DNA from: Lysinibacillus capsici
GTDB taxonomy: Bacteria > Bacillota > Bacilli > Bacillales_A > Planococcaceae
Length of the DNA stretch: 64,000 bases
Reading direction: 5' to 3'
Assembly: GCF_003367505.1 (NCBI RefSeq)
Contig: NZ_PXXX01000015.1
Coordinates: 186,001-250,000 of the forward strand
The position numbers and the translations under genes are program-made. The notes beneath the pieces are model-generated. The model had not been told where the DNA came from. It did not search any database and was given only the letters and a program-made list of their open reading frames with translations. This document shows positions 26,504 to 35,268 of this stretch, piece by piece (within the stretch, counting starts at the first letter, position 1; each line of letters begins with the position of its first letter).

Positions 26504-27573
26504 TGAATTGGAAAAGATCTTGCCGAGCAGCAGGCTTAATTGCTGTTATGACATTTAGCTTGGTGGGCTGTAATTCAGAGGCAACTTATACACCTCAGGA
26601 AATTATCGACCAAGCCCTTCAAGAATCGAAAGAGCCACTCACTTATTATGGCGAATATACGTTAGATATGGGAGAGCTAGGTGGTAAAGCTCAAGTGAAG
26701 GAATGGGTAAAGGATAGCAATAGACGGATAGAAATGACAGGCGATAATGGTGAACATGTTATCACAGTTAAAAATGATGCTAAAGTGATTAGCTATGATG
26801 TCACTGAAAAGACAGCCTACACAATGGATTATTCACAACCTGAATTAGACAGCTTGCAATCACCTAAAGATCAGGTACAGCTTATTTTTAATATGGTTAA
26901 AGATACGCATGATATTAAGATAGCAGGAGAAGAGAAGGTTGCAGGTAGAGATACCTATAAAATCGTCGCAAAAACGAAGAAAACGGAATCGTTATTTGGC
27001 GATATCGAAGCATGGATTGACAAAAAAACTTGGCTGACATTAAAAATGAAGACAGATAGTGCAGGGACTCATATGCTCACTGAATATTCTAAGATTAATT
27101 TTGGTGAAAAAATAGATGCTCAACAATTTACACTAGATTTACCAAAGGATGTAACGATTCAGGAAATTAGCGGACAGGATACTTCTGAATCCATTTCATT
27201 GGACGACGTAAAGCAGCAGCTTGAAAAATTTTTATTAGTACCAGAAGTAAATGGTCTAACGTTAGACAACATATCCATGGTTAAAGGGATAGAGGAACGA
27301 CCAGAATACTCTTTCGATTATGTTTTAGATGGAGAGCTAGCCTTTTTTGTCACGATTTTTAAAGCAGATGCTAGTGTTGCAGATATTGGTCCCATTTTAA
27401 ATGAAAAAGAAATAGATATTCGAGGACAAAAAGGCACTGTTATGGATGGTGAAAATTTCCGTTCCCTTGCTTGGCAAGAAAACGGCTACCAATATAGTAT
27501 GGTTGGACAAAATCCAGAATTAACAGTTGAGGATCTTTTAAGCTATGCGCAACAAATGACCGTTGTACAATGA
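26503..27573 (+). CDS. LolA-like lipoprotein downstream of the two-component system
   Basis: 356 residues from the second ATG of a tandem pair (26500/26503) overlapping the kinase stop. A signal peptide ends in the lipobox LVGC (Cys about residue 23), so it should be a membrane-anchored lipoprotein. The first ~200 residues read like the LolA/LppX-type half-barrel (EAWIDKKTWLTLKMK); the last ~120 resemble a DUF4367-type domain (SLAWQENGYQYSMVG). Probably detects or carries a lipid-like ligand. Function inferred from fold only. Confidence 0.75.
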   Translation: MNWKRSCRAAGLIAVMTFSLVGCNSEATYTPQEIIDQALQESKEPLTYYGEYTLDMGELGGKAQVKEWVKDSNRRIEMTGDNGEHVITVKNDAKVISYDVTEKTAYTMDYSQPELDSLQSPKDQVQLIFNMVKDTHDIKIAGEEKVAGRDTYKIVAKTKKTESLFGDIEAWIDKKTWLTLKMKTDSAGTHMLTEYSKINFGEKIDAQQFTLDLPKDVTIQEISGQDTSESISLDDVKQQLEKFLLVPEVNGLTLDNISMVKGIEERPEYSFDYVLDGELAFFVTIFKADASVADIGPILNEKEIDIRGQKGTVMDGENFRSLAWQENGYQYSMVGQNPELTVEDLLSYAQQMTVVQ

Positions 27574-27582
27574 GGTGATACT

Positions 27583-27804
27583 ATGAAAAAAGCGCAAGGA
27601 CTAAAATGTCTGGCATTATTTTTATTTACCACTATTTTCTTATATGGGGTAGGAGAAACATATGAGGTGTCTTGGCTACAATTTCACTTTACGGGACAAT
27701 ATCAGGATGTAGGCTTTTATTTCAGTTTTACATCCCTCATTCCAATATTAATTGGATTGTTAATGGTGGGTCTATATGAATCATTGTTAAAAAGATTCAT
27801 CTAA
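27583..27804 (+). CDS. small membrane protein, unrecognised
   Basis: 73 residues with two hydrophobic segments separated by an aromatic-rich loop (SWLQFHFTGQYQDVGFYFSF). RBS GAGGTG 6 bp before the ATG and a 9-bp gap after the lipoprotein gene make it the last member of that operon; a terminator follows directly. I do not recognise the family. Confidence 0.65.
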   Translation: MKKAQGLKCLALFLFTTIFLYGVGETYEVSWLQFHFTGQYQDVGFYFSFTSLIPILIGLLMVGLYESLLKRFI

Positions 27805-27813
27805 ATAATTTGG

Positions 27814-27846
27814 AGCAGGATCAGAGTGGAGGATCCTGCTTTTTTT
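27814..27846 (+). terminator. terminator of the two-component/lipoprotein operon
   Basis: Perfect 9-bp stem AGCAGGATC (27814-27822)/GATCCTGCT (27832-27840), loop of 9, then T6. Confidence 0.88.
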
Positions 27847-27913
27847 ATGGTAGAAATAGAGTTGGTATATTACAATATTTATGTAAAGAGGATATTAATA
27901 GGAGGTTTCTTCA

Positions 27914-28129
27914 ATGGCTACATTTCTACATGGCTTTGCTCAACAACTCATTTTCCCCTTGTTTATGATTTTATGCTTTTATTTCACATTAACTTATTTT
28001 CATCATCTAAAGACAGGCGATGATCGTGGTATTAAGAACACAAAATGGGCTGCAGTGGTATGTTTAGCTTTCGCTTTGGTTGCACCAGCGCTTTATAATG
28101 TGATTACGTTTATGGTCATGATGAGGTAA
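27914..28129 (+). CDS. small two-segment membrane protein, unrecognised
   Basis: 71 residues, two hydrophobic segments (about 10-28 and 45-67) joined by a charged loop (HHLKTGDDRGIKNTK). RBS AGGAGG, 8 bp before the ATG. It is monocistronic between a terminator and the antiporter gene. No function can be assigned. Confidence 0.6.
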   Translation: MATFLHGFAQQLIFPLFMILCFYFTLTYFHHLKTGDDRGIKNTKWAAVVCLAFALVAPALYNVITFMVMMR

Positions 28130-28232
28130 AGTGATAATTTTGGCACAATACGTACATAATGTAAGGTAACAGGTTTAGTCCTTCTAAAATGAGGGAATAT
28201 ACATTCATCCTAGGATATTGTAGGTGGTACAT

Positions 28233-30008
28233 ATGTTTGACAATTTACTATTTCAGTTACCTTTTATTATTTTTATCGGTTTGTTTTCACAGTGGTTAGC
28301 ATGGCGTTTTCGCATGCCTGCCATTGTCATTATGAGTATCGCTGGGCTAATTATTGGTCCGTTTACAGGGTTAGTGTCTCCAAAAGAGACATTTGGCCCT
28401 ATTTTTCATACCATTATTTCTCTGGCAGTAGCCGTTATATTATTTGAAGGAAGTTTAAGCCTTGATTTTCGAGAAATACGTGGCTTTAAGAAGTCCATAT
28501 TGCGTATTTCCACAGTAGGGGCAGCCATCGCTTGGATTGCAGGCTCTACTGCCGCGCATTTTGTTGCAGGGCTATCATGGCCAGTCTCTTTTGTCATTGG
28601 TGGATTATTTATTGTGACAGGTCCAACCGTTATTTTGCCTTTATTGAGACAAGCAAAATTGAAGGAGCGACCAGCAGCTATCTTAAAGTGGGAAGGCATC
28701 GTTGTAGATCCTTTTGGCGCATTGTTAGCGCTATTTGCGTATCAGGTCGTTTTGGGTATATATCATTTAGAAGGTGGGACATCTCTAACCGTTTTCTTTG
28801 TTTCCGCCTTTTTAGCCGCCCTGTTAGGAGGGGTCGTCGGTTATGTAATGGGGCAATGCTTGGAGCGTGGTTTAATTCCAGAGTTTTTGAAATCACCTCT
28901 GTTACTTGCTACTATTTTACTTGTTTTTGCCCTAAGCGATGCCATCATGCATGAGACGGGCTTATTGGCTGTGACAGTGATGGGGCTTGTGATGGCAAAT
29001 ATGCATTTAACAAGTCATCATGAGCTGTTGCATTTTAAAGAAAATATTTCGGTTATTTTAATTTCAAGTGTCTTTATTATGCTGACGTCGTCTTTAACCA
29101 TCGATACGTTATGGCAAATCGTTGATTGGCGTATGCTACTATTCGTGCTAGCAATGATGTTTATTGTTCGACCGTTATCGATTTGGATTGCGACCATTAA
29201 TACGGGCTTAACATTTGAAGAACGGGCCTTAATTGGGTGGATTGCACCGAGAGGGATTGTAGCATTAACCGTTTCAGGTTACTTTACAACGGCACTACAA
29301 GACGTAGGTTTTCAAAGTGCACAATTATTAACAGCGCTCACATTAGCACTTGTTTTTGCGACAGTGGTTGCCCATGGCTTTAGCATTGGCTGGCTTGCGA
29401 AAAAATTAGATCTACAAGCTTCCACTGGGAAAGGTATTGTGATTGTAGGCGCTTCTCCATTTACAACACAGCTCGCAACGTCCCTGCAAAATAACGGAAT
29501 TGATGTGTTGATGATGGATCGTGCATGGGAAGATTTATCTGCTGCTCGACAAAATGGTATTAAGACGGAAACAGGTGATATTTTAAGCGAGCATACTGAG
29601 TTTTATGTTGATTTAACCCCATATGATCAATTAATTGTAGCAACAAAGCAGGACGCCTATAATGTCCTTGTTTGTGCAGACTTTGTTCCAGAATTAGGGC
29701 GTCTCAATATTTTTCAAACGGCTTTACATTCTACAGACCCCAAAAATTACTCACGGAAGTACGGGGGACAGCTTCTTGTCGATGCACAGCATGATATTCA
29801 TCAGCTCAATGAACTGATAGAGCAAGGTGCACAACTTCGTCAAACGAAAATTACAGAAGTATTTACATGGAAGGATTATGTAGAACAAAATCCTCATGCC
29901 GTCTGGGTGTATGCTATAACACAGGATGGAGCTATCGTGTTGGATATGGTCAATAAATATGACGATATAAAACATGAACCACATACTATTATTAGTTTAA
30001 TTCGCTAA
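28233..30008 (+). CDS. CPA1-type cation/proton antiporter with C-terminal TrkA-N-like domain
   Basis: 591 residues from ATG 28233 (AGGTGG just upstream). About 12 membrane segments (residues 1-390) with GPTVILPLLRQ and the essential-acid region EGIVVDPFGALLA of CPA1 exchangers. A cytoplasmic nucleotide-binding Rossmann-like domain follows (from about residue 395: GKGIVIVGASPFTTQLA), resembling RCK/TrkA-N regulation, then a short C-terminal region. Exports Na+ or K+ in exchange for H+. Own terminator downstream. Confidence 0.87.
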   Translation: MFDNLLFQLPFIIFIGLFSQWLAWRFRMPAIVIMSIAGLIIGPFTGLVSPKETFGPIFHTIISLAVAVILFEGSLSLDFREIRGFKKSILRISTVGAAIAWIAGSTAAHFVAGLSWPVSFVIGGLFIVTGPTVILPLLRQAKLKERPAAILKWEGIVVDPFGALLALFAYQVVLGIYHLEGGTSLTVFFVSAFLAALLGGVVGYVMGQCLERGLIPEFLKSPLLLATILLVFALSDAIMHETGLLAVTVMGLVMANMHLTSHHELLHFKENISVILISSVFIMLTSSLTIDTLWQIVDWRMLLFVLAMMFIVRPLSIWIATINTGLTFEERALIGWIAPRGIVALTVSGYFTTALQDVGFQSAQLLTALTLALVFATVVAHGFSIGWLAKKLDLQASTGKGIVIVGASPFTTQLATSLQNNGIDVLMMDRAWEDLSAARQNGIKTETGDILSEHTEFYVDLTPYDQLIVATKQDAYNVLVCADFVPELGRLNIFQTALHSTDPKNYSRKYGGQLLVDAQHDIHQLNELIEQGAQLRQTKITEVFTWKDYVEQNPHAVWVYAITQDGAIVLDMVNKYDDIKHEPHTIISLIR

Positions 30009-30045
30009 AACCAGCCACCTGTTTGTGCAGGGCGGCTGGTTTTTT
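30009..30045 (+). terminator. terminator after the antiporter gene
   Basis: AACCAGCC (30009-30016)/GGCTGGTT (30034-30041) with inner CCTG/CAGG pairing and a T6 tail. The following 30046-30240 shows no gene. Confidence 0.85.
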
Positions 30046-30240
30046 GATGCAAGAGAAAGGAGACTAGTTGACTGAAAATGACCATGCTTGGAATTAGTGT
30101 TCTGCCTGTTTTATACAAAACAAGAACAGCTAGCTTAAAGAGAGAATCCTACCCCAAGAGAGCATTTAATTAGGAGATTTTTCTAACCCATTTCTACTAA
30201 AAATCGCAGTGTTAAATGGCTAGCCATACTTTCCTCCTCA

Positions 30241-30594
30241 TTACGCAATCTGCTGTAAATGTGTCTTCTTAAAAGCGTCATCATATTTTAAACCATAGCC
30301 AAGTGCGCGATCTAAGAAAATATGTGCGAGCCAAATCAGGGCAGCCATCAGAGGTATTGATGTAGTCGTTAGTAAACCAATCACCATCAACATGGCAGGT
30401 AGCACAAAACTATGCCCCATATTATAGAAAAGAGCGCCTATTTTTGTATTGATGAGATAGCCAACCATGGTGATGTCTGGGAGCAATAAAAACACAATAA
30501 AATAAAGCCATGGAAAATTTAGATGACCATAGAAAGAAGCTGTGATGATGAAAGCAAGGATATATTCGATTGAGATGATTTTACGTAGTGACAT
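30241..30594 (-). CDS. DUF4260 membrane protein
   Basis: 117 residues, four membrane segments, with LLPDITMVGYLINTKIGA and a C-terminal HIFLDRALGYGLKYDDAF that match DUF4260. It begins directly after the MerR gene stop (adjacent bases), so the two are co-transcribed. The function of the family is not known; the MerR partner may sense a small molecule. Confidence 0.85.
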   Translation of the reverse strand: MSLRKIISIEYILAFIITASFYGHLNFPWLYFIVFLLLPDITMVGYLINTKIGALFYNMGHSFVLPAMLMVIGLLTTTSIPLMAALIWLAHIFLDRALGYGLKYDDAFKKTHLQQIA

Positions 30595-31020
30595 TTAACC
30601 ACGACCTTCCAGTAAATTTTGATACATATCCTCAATGAGTAAGGCAATTTTTTCTTGATTTTCTTCAAATTGTCCGTCAGCCATTAACGTTTTTGTCAGT
30701 TGTAACGAATGAAGCGCATGCTGATAGAATCGTAGTTGCTGCTCAATTTGGGCAATCTTTGTGGAAAATAGCTGTACCGTTTCTTCATTACATGCTGTTG
30801 AAATAGGCTTTTGTTCGAGTGTCAGTAAATGTTTAATTTCTTGAAGCGTAAAGCCTAGCTGTCGTAAAACGATAATAAATTTCATTGTATGTTCACACAT
30901 GGCATCATACACACGGTAGCCATTGTCTTGTTTTTGCGGCTGTAAGAGTCCCTCTTTTTCATAGTAGCGAACGGTATCAGTTGTTAATTGAAATTTCTCG
31001 GCGAATTGTTTAATTTTCAT
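30595..31020 (-). CDS. MerR-family transcriptional regulator
   Basis: 141 residues from the ATG at 31020 (TAGGAGGT upstream on minus); longer frames would run through its own promoter. The N-terminal HTH has KIKQFAEKFQLTTDTVRYYEKEGLL, with 20 or fewer residues diagnostic: TVRYYEKEGLL. A dimerisation helix follows (about 85-115). One Cys only in the C-terminal part, so a thiol-metal sensor of the CueR kind is unlikely. Probably activates its own MerR-type promoter. Confidence 0.88.
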   Translation of the reverse strand: MKIKQFAEKFQLTTDTVRYYEKEGLLQPQKQDNGYRVYDAMCEHTMKFIIVLRQLGFTLQEIKHLLTLEQKPISTACNEETVQLFSTKIAQIEQQLRFYQHALHSLQLTKTLMADGQFEENQEKIALLIEDMYQNLLEGRG

Positions 31021-31039
31021 GTAAGTACCTCCTAAATTC

Positions 31040-31070
31040 ATCCTAACATTGGAGTATGCTCCAAGGTCAA
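31040..31070 (-). promoter_or_regulatory. MerR-type promoter with 19-bp spacer and palindromic operator
   Basis: Reading minus: TTGACC (31065-31070), a 19-bp spacer (31046-31064) containing the perfect palindrome TTGGAGCATACTCCAA (31049-31064), then TAGGAT (31040-31045). The over-long spacer holding the operator is the hallmark of MerR-activated promoters. Confidence 0.85.
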
Positions 31071-31097
31071 GGTGCTTGAGGAAAAAATTTAAAAAAA

Positions 31098-31126
31098 TGA
31101 AACGGTCATTCAGTGGCAGTCGTTTA
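31098..31126 (+). promoter_or_regulatory. ECF-type promoter of sigma operon 1
   Basis: TGAAAC (31098-31103), 17-bp spacer, CGTTTA (31121-31126), about 18 bp before the sigma start codon. Matches the TGAAAC/CGT pattern of Bacillus ECF sigma autoregulated promoters. Confidence 0.75.
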
Positions 31127-31143
31127 TAGTGTAAGAAGGGGAG

Positions 31144-31650
31144 GTGGACGGCATACTTGAGGAAATGATCGAAGAACATGCAGCACATTTATTACGTCTC
31201 GCCTATTTTTATGTAAAAAACCGACAAACCGCAGAGGATATTGTGCAAGAGGTCTTTATTAAATTTTCTCAGCGTGGTTATGAAGAACGTGGGCAGTTGC
31301 GTGCGTATTTATCCACTCTAACGATTAATCAAAGCAAGGATTATTTAAAAAGCTGGCATTATAAGAAATTACTATTACTAGAAAAAATATTTCCTATTCA
31401 GGGGAATAGACAACGAGATGAGCTTGTGGCAGCAGAGGAACGGTCACACATTGGTGCAGCTATTTTAAAGCTTTCACTTACCTATCGGGAGCCTATTATC
31501 CTTTATTATTTTGAAGAAATGAAAATTCGTGATATTGCCCAGCTACTTGGCATTGCGGAGAATACGGTGAAAACAAGACTGAAGCGGGCAAGAGAAGCAT
31601 TAAAGCCTCATCTAAAGCAGGAGGAATGGGAGGTGCTTAGACATGAATGA
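31144..31650 (+). CDS. ECF RNA polymerase sigma factor (copy 1)
   Basis: 168 residues, GTG start. Region 2 (about 8-75) includes YVKNRQTAEDIVQEVFIKF; region 4 (about 105-160) includes YYFEEMKIRDIAQLL and IAENTVKTRLKRAREAL. It is a clear paralogue of the sigma factor at 39984 (same IEEH start and AEDIVQ motif). It overlaps by 8 bp the membrane-anchored protein that follows, the usual sigma/anti-sigma arrangement. It should drive its own TGAAAC promoter. Stimulus unknown. Confidence 0.9.
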   Translation: MDGILEEMIEEHAAHLLRLAYFYVKNRQTAEDIVQEVFIKFSQRGYEERGQLRAYLSTLTINQSKDYLKSWHYKKLLLLEKIFPIQGNRQRDELVAAEERSHIGAAILKLSLTYREPIILYYFEEMKIRDIAQLLGIAENTVKTRLKRAREALKPHLKQEEWEVLRHE

Positions 31651-32833
31651 GATACAGAAGGAATTACTCAATGTCGCTGGTGATATGACAGCAAGCAAAG
31701 AACGAGTCAAAAAACAAGTACTACAACAGTCTATCAATAGAAGGAAGCCTTTTCGTTTCACTCTATTAACCATCCTACTGACACTTTGTGTGGTGGGGTT
31801 TATGATGGTGCAGCTTCTTACGAACGAAACAGAGCAAACAACCTCACTATTTCATGAAAGACAGCTTGAGCATTTCGAACGTATTAATCGGCTAATGTGG
31901 CCAGGGAAAGAGCAGGAATTTTATAAAGAGGAAGCCTATCTATCGTATGAGAAGCTCGTTGCCGCCTACTATTTTGCGAAATCATTAGGGATTGATTATT
32001 CTAAGGCAGAGCTCGAGGCGGAGAGAAAGAAGCAGGTAGAACAGTTGGAAATGCTTTATCAAGCATCTGAATACGAAGCACTATTTCAGGGATTAGCACC
32101 GAAACAGTATGTTGAAACATATCTCGAGCCCCTTCTGCCGATGTATACAACGCGAACAAAGCTATATGCTCTCTATAAAGAAAAATATCCAACTTTTTAT
32201 GCTTACCAAGAAGTAGCCAATATTGATGCCAAACGATATTTCCAAGCGCACTATACTGATCAGGCAACAGCCTTTCAGGAGGAGCATAACATCGTATTAC
32301 GGACCAGTTCACATGGCTCTTCGATGGTCGGAACAGTTGCAAAGGTTGAATCGAATGTTTTCTTATTTATTGAAGGAGCGATTCCTGAGGACCTTGATCA
32401 TATGACGGAAGAACAGCTTGCTGAAAAATATGAACAGGCCAATTGGTATCCTGTGCTGGATGATTTTCCTGTCAAGCAGGGGGATTATATTACTTTAACT
32501 TCTATGGGAACAGGCAGTATAGAGGAAAACGGGGTCGTAAGAAAATATGGTTTATTATCTAAACTGGAAAAGCTAGAGCCGACCATTACAAAAAAGCTTG
32601 AGCTAGAAAATGACAAAGAGGTCGCTCAGTTTTTACAGGATATCCCTTGGCAGCCCGCAAATTATATGAAAAGGCCACCCGAATATTCATTTGAAGTAGA
32701 AGGCGTCCGTATTGAAATGTGGAAGGGCTATGGCGGTTCAATTTATCTCCAAAAGGCTGGAAGCGGAGAAATTCACCTTAGTGCCAACAGAGCGAAGGCA
32801 TTAATAGCCATCCTAGGCATAGAAGAATCTTAA
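31643..32833 (+). CDS. putative anti-sigma factor, single-pass membrane protein
   Basis: 396 residues: cytoplasmic N-terminus of about 32 residues (MNEIQKELLNVAGDM), one membrane segment (about 37-57), and a large extracytoplasmic domain with no recognised fold. The N-terminus resembles that of the partner of sigma copy 2 at 40486 (MNQFKEELLKELQDV), suggesting a shared sigma-binding part. Coupled by overlap to the sigma gene. Function as anti-sigma inferred from context. Confidence 0.7.
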   Translation: MNEIQKELLNVAGDMTASKERVKKQVLQQSINRRKPFRFTLLTILLTLCVVGFMMVQLLTNETEQTTSLFHERQLEHFERINRLMWPGKEQEFYKEEAYLSYEKLVAAYYFAKSLGIDYSKAELEAERKKQVEQLEMLYQASEYEALFQGLAPKQYVETYLEPLLPMYTTRTKLYALYKEKYPTFYAYQEVANIDAKRYFQAHYTDQATAFQEEHNIVLRTSSHGSSMVGTVAKVESNVFLFIEGAIPEDLDHMTEEQLAEKYEQANWYPVLDDFPVKQGDYITLTSMGTGSIEENGVVRKYGLLSKLEKLEPTITKKLELENDKEVAQFLQDIPWQPANYMKRPPEYSFEVEGVRIEMWKGYGGSIYLQKAGSGEIHLSANRAKALIAILGIEES

Positions 32834-32863
32834 CAAGTCTCTTGAAAGAGGCTTGTTTTTTGT
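32832..32863 (+). terminator. terminator of sigma operon 1
   Basis: ACAAG (32833-32837) plus CTCT paired with AGAG and CTTGT (32852-32856), followed by a T run. 32864-33054 holds nothing recognisable. Confidence 0.75.
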
Positions 32864-33054
32864 TTAGGGGAAAATTATAGTGAAAGTACCATATTAAAAT
32901 AACCTTTAATTGAATGTAGGAAAAAATACACAGTGATTTTCTTTATTAGGCTGAATTACTTAATGTTGAAAAAATAAATGAGTCCAAAGAATTGTAATAT
33001 TTTGAGGTCAAAGGTAGTATTAAAGAAGTAAGGATGAAGAAAAGGAGGGGCGGT

Positions 33055-34503
33055 ATGAACGCACAAGAATTTGAAGAACTATGGATTACGCTTAATGAGT
33101 TATATAATGCGGATCGTTTTTTAGAATATATAGAAATAAGTAGTGCCGCAATTGAAAGTGCCATTAAGCTTGAAATGTACGATAAGGCTATCCTTCTATT
33201 ACGTTATAGCTGTGCCAGTTATTTTCAAACGGGTGATTTACAGCTTTCTATAAGTGTTCTTGAACAATATCGTGAGTTAACCTTTCAACATGGCAACGAT
33301 ATTGATGTAATTCAATATTACAATTTAGCAGCCATTTATTGGGGAACATTTGGTCATTTAAAGAAATCAGAAGAGTTGATGCTGAAAGGCTTAAAAATTG
33401 CTGAAGCAATCCAGCACGTGGAGAGCATGGGGAAAATCTATAACAATCTGAGCGACTTAGAAATATCCATGGGAAGCTATCGGACAGCTAAGGAATTTGC
33501 CTTAAAAAGTTTATATTATGCGAATGCGTTTGAAATGAAGCATAAAGAGCCTTATACAGGGATTATCCATCCGAAGACAAACCTAGCTGTTGCACTTATT
33601 TGGCTTGAAGAATTTGAGGAAGCCAATACGATATTACAAGAATTAATGGCAACGATTCATCATCCACCCTATTCGAAAGTACAACTTGAGGTACTCAATG
33701 CCTATGCCTTCCTGTGTGAAAGACAGGGACGTATAAGTGAGGCCATAGATTTATATCAAAAGACAAAGCATTATGCTTTACAAAACAATGACCTTTCTCT
33801 ACTTCAACTAATTTATAATTCTTTAGTGAAGCTAATTGAGGAGCAAGGCAATAAAATTGTATTATGTGCGATACAAAAGGAATATATAAATATTTTGTTA
33901 GAAATCCAGCGTGAAAACTATTCACATGTATTGTTTGAAATGGAATATAACGATCATAAGAAGCAGTTTGAAAAAAATGCCTATATTGATCCTCTGACGA
34001 ATATTTACAATCGTCGCTATTTTGATGAACAGGCCAAAAAGATGGTCGAAAAGGCGGCTGAAAAACATCAGCAATTGGCCTTGATGATGGTGGATTTAGA
34101 CCATTTTAAAGAAATCAATGACATGAATGGTCATTTATTTGGCGATGATGCTTTGACGAATACAGCCAAAACTTTACAGGACTATTTTCAGCCCTTTGAG
34201 TCCATTGTTGCCCGTTTTGGTGGGGATGAATTCATTGTGTTGAGTCAAGTAAAGGAAGGTGAATCAGTGCAAACATTGGCTGACAACCTGTATCAAACCT
34301 TAACGGCACTGTCACTAACAGTGAATAATCAAACGGTTCAGTTGGAATTTAGTATTGGTGTCAGTACGAATGATCATGGCAAAATTCAGAAAGTAGAAGA
34401 GCTTATCCAGCATGCGGATGAAGCGCTCTATAAATCAAAGCGTAACGGCCGCAACCAAATTACGCACTATAATCATTATTGCGATGTGGGAAATGGTATT
34501 TAA
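33055..34503 (+). CDS. TPR-repeat diguanylate cyclase (GGDEF)
   Basis: 482 residues from ATG 33055 (AAGGAGGGG at 33042-33050). Residues 1-300 are helical TPR-like repeats (for example YNNLSDLEISMGSYRTAKEF). A GGDEF domain follows (about 315-475) with DPLTNIYNRRYFDE, MVDLDHFKEIND and an intact ARFGGDEF active site. The inhibitory I-site is missing: the RxxD positions read PFES. No EAL domain and no membrane segment. Should make c-di-GMP when the TPR part senses a partner. Confidence 0.88.
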   Translation: MNAQEFEELWITLNELYNADRFLEYIEISSAAIESAIKLEMYDKAILLLRYSCASYFQTGDLQLSISVLEQYRELTFQHGNDIDVIQYYNLAAIYWGTFGHLKKSEELMLKGLKIAEAIQHVESMGKIYNNLSDLEISMGSYRTAKEFALKSLYYANAFEMKHKEPYTGIIHPKTNLAVALIWLEEFEEANTILQELMATIHHPPYSKVQLEVLNAYAFLCERQGRISEAIDLYQKTKHYALQNNDLSLLQLIYNSLVKLIEEQGNKIVLCAIQKEYINILLEIQRENYSHVLFEMEYNDHKKQFEKNAYIDPLTNIYNRRYFDEQAKKMVEKAAEKHQQLALMMVDLDHFKEINDMNGHLFGDDALTNTAKTLQDYFQPFESIVARFGGDEFIVLSQVKEGESVQTLADNLYQTLTALSLTVNNQTVQLEFSIGVSTNDHGKIQKVEELIQHADEALYKSKRNGRNQITHYNHYCDVGNGI

Positions 34504-34510
34504 AAGAGAG

Positions 34511-34543
34511 AGAGGCATATCTACGAGGGAAGTGCCTCTTTCG
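34511..34543 (+). terminator. probable terminator between GGDEF and GNAT genes
   Basis: AGAGGCA (34511-34517) pairs with TGCCTCT (34533-34539); only a short T-rich tail, so assignment is moderate. Confidence 0.5.
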
Positions 34544-34554
34544 TAAACGTGTTG

Positions 34555-35103
34555 CTAGTGTGATGGATTAAGCAAGCCATAAAACACAATATCTTCAAAA
34601 GTCCCGTTTTTATAAATATGATCCTTTAAGGTTCCCTCATAGCGCATGCCACATTTCTCCATAATTTTCCCAGAGGCGGGATTGGAATGGAAATACCGGG
34701 CATAAATACGATGATACTGTTTCTCCTGAAAGGCAAATTCTATCATCGCTTGAGCAGCTTCTGTTCCGTAGCCATTACCCCAATAAGGCTCTCCAATCCA
34801 ATAAGCGATTTCTCCTCTTTGATGTTGGGATTGATTTGACAGTCCTATCGCTCCATATAATTGTCCACTTTGTTTGTCTGTTATCGCGAATTCGTAACTT
34901 CGATTTTCCTCAAAGTTTTGTTGATGCGTGGAAATCCATGATAATGCACATTCTAATGTATAAGGATAAGGTAAACTCAATGTGCTTTTATAGATCGCAT
35001 AATTGTTACATAAAACACTTACTTCCTGTGCATCTGCATTCGTAAAAAGTCGAAGTATTAAACGTGTCGTTTCTATCGTCTTTTCGGTTGGCGAATAAAT
35101 CAT
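34555..35103 (-). CDS. GNAT N-acetyltransferase (RimJ/RimL-like)
   Basis: 182 residues from the ATG at 35103, which has AAAGGGGG 6 bp before on the minus strand; the earlier ATG at 35121 includes the RBS. Typical opening IETTRLILRLFTNAD, acetyl-CoA loop YWGNGYGTEAAQAM and the C-terminal NPASGKIMEKCGM. Acetylates an amino group of a protein or small molecule; substrate unknown. Monocistronic. Confidence 0.87.
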   Translation of the reverse strand: MIYSPTEKTIETTRLILRLFTNADAQEVSVLCNNYAIYKSTLSLPYPYTLECALSWISTHQQNFEENRSYEFAITDKQSGQLYGAIGLSNQSQHQRGEIAYWIGEPYWGNGYGTEAAQAMIEFAFQEKQYHRIYARYFHSNPASGKIMEKCGMRYEGTLKDHIYKNGTFEDIVFYGLLNPSH

Positions 35104-35268
35104 CGAATACCCCCTTTTCAATGGTTGGATTGATTATAGCACAATAAAAAGTAAAGTAAACCAAATAATGGGTGTTATAACGCATCTTGAATTGGAATAA
35201 AAATTTATTGAAAAACGATAAACTATATGATAAATTAAACAGGAGAATAAATAAAAGAGGTGCGTAAG

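Noticed and set aside
30046-30240. Possible small gene in the gap before DUF4260
   Set aside because: Only short frames without RBS; nothing supportable.
31021-31188. Extended MerR start upstream of 31020
   Set aside because: The extension would run through the MerR-type promoter and into the ECF promoter of the divergent sigma gene.
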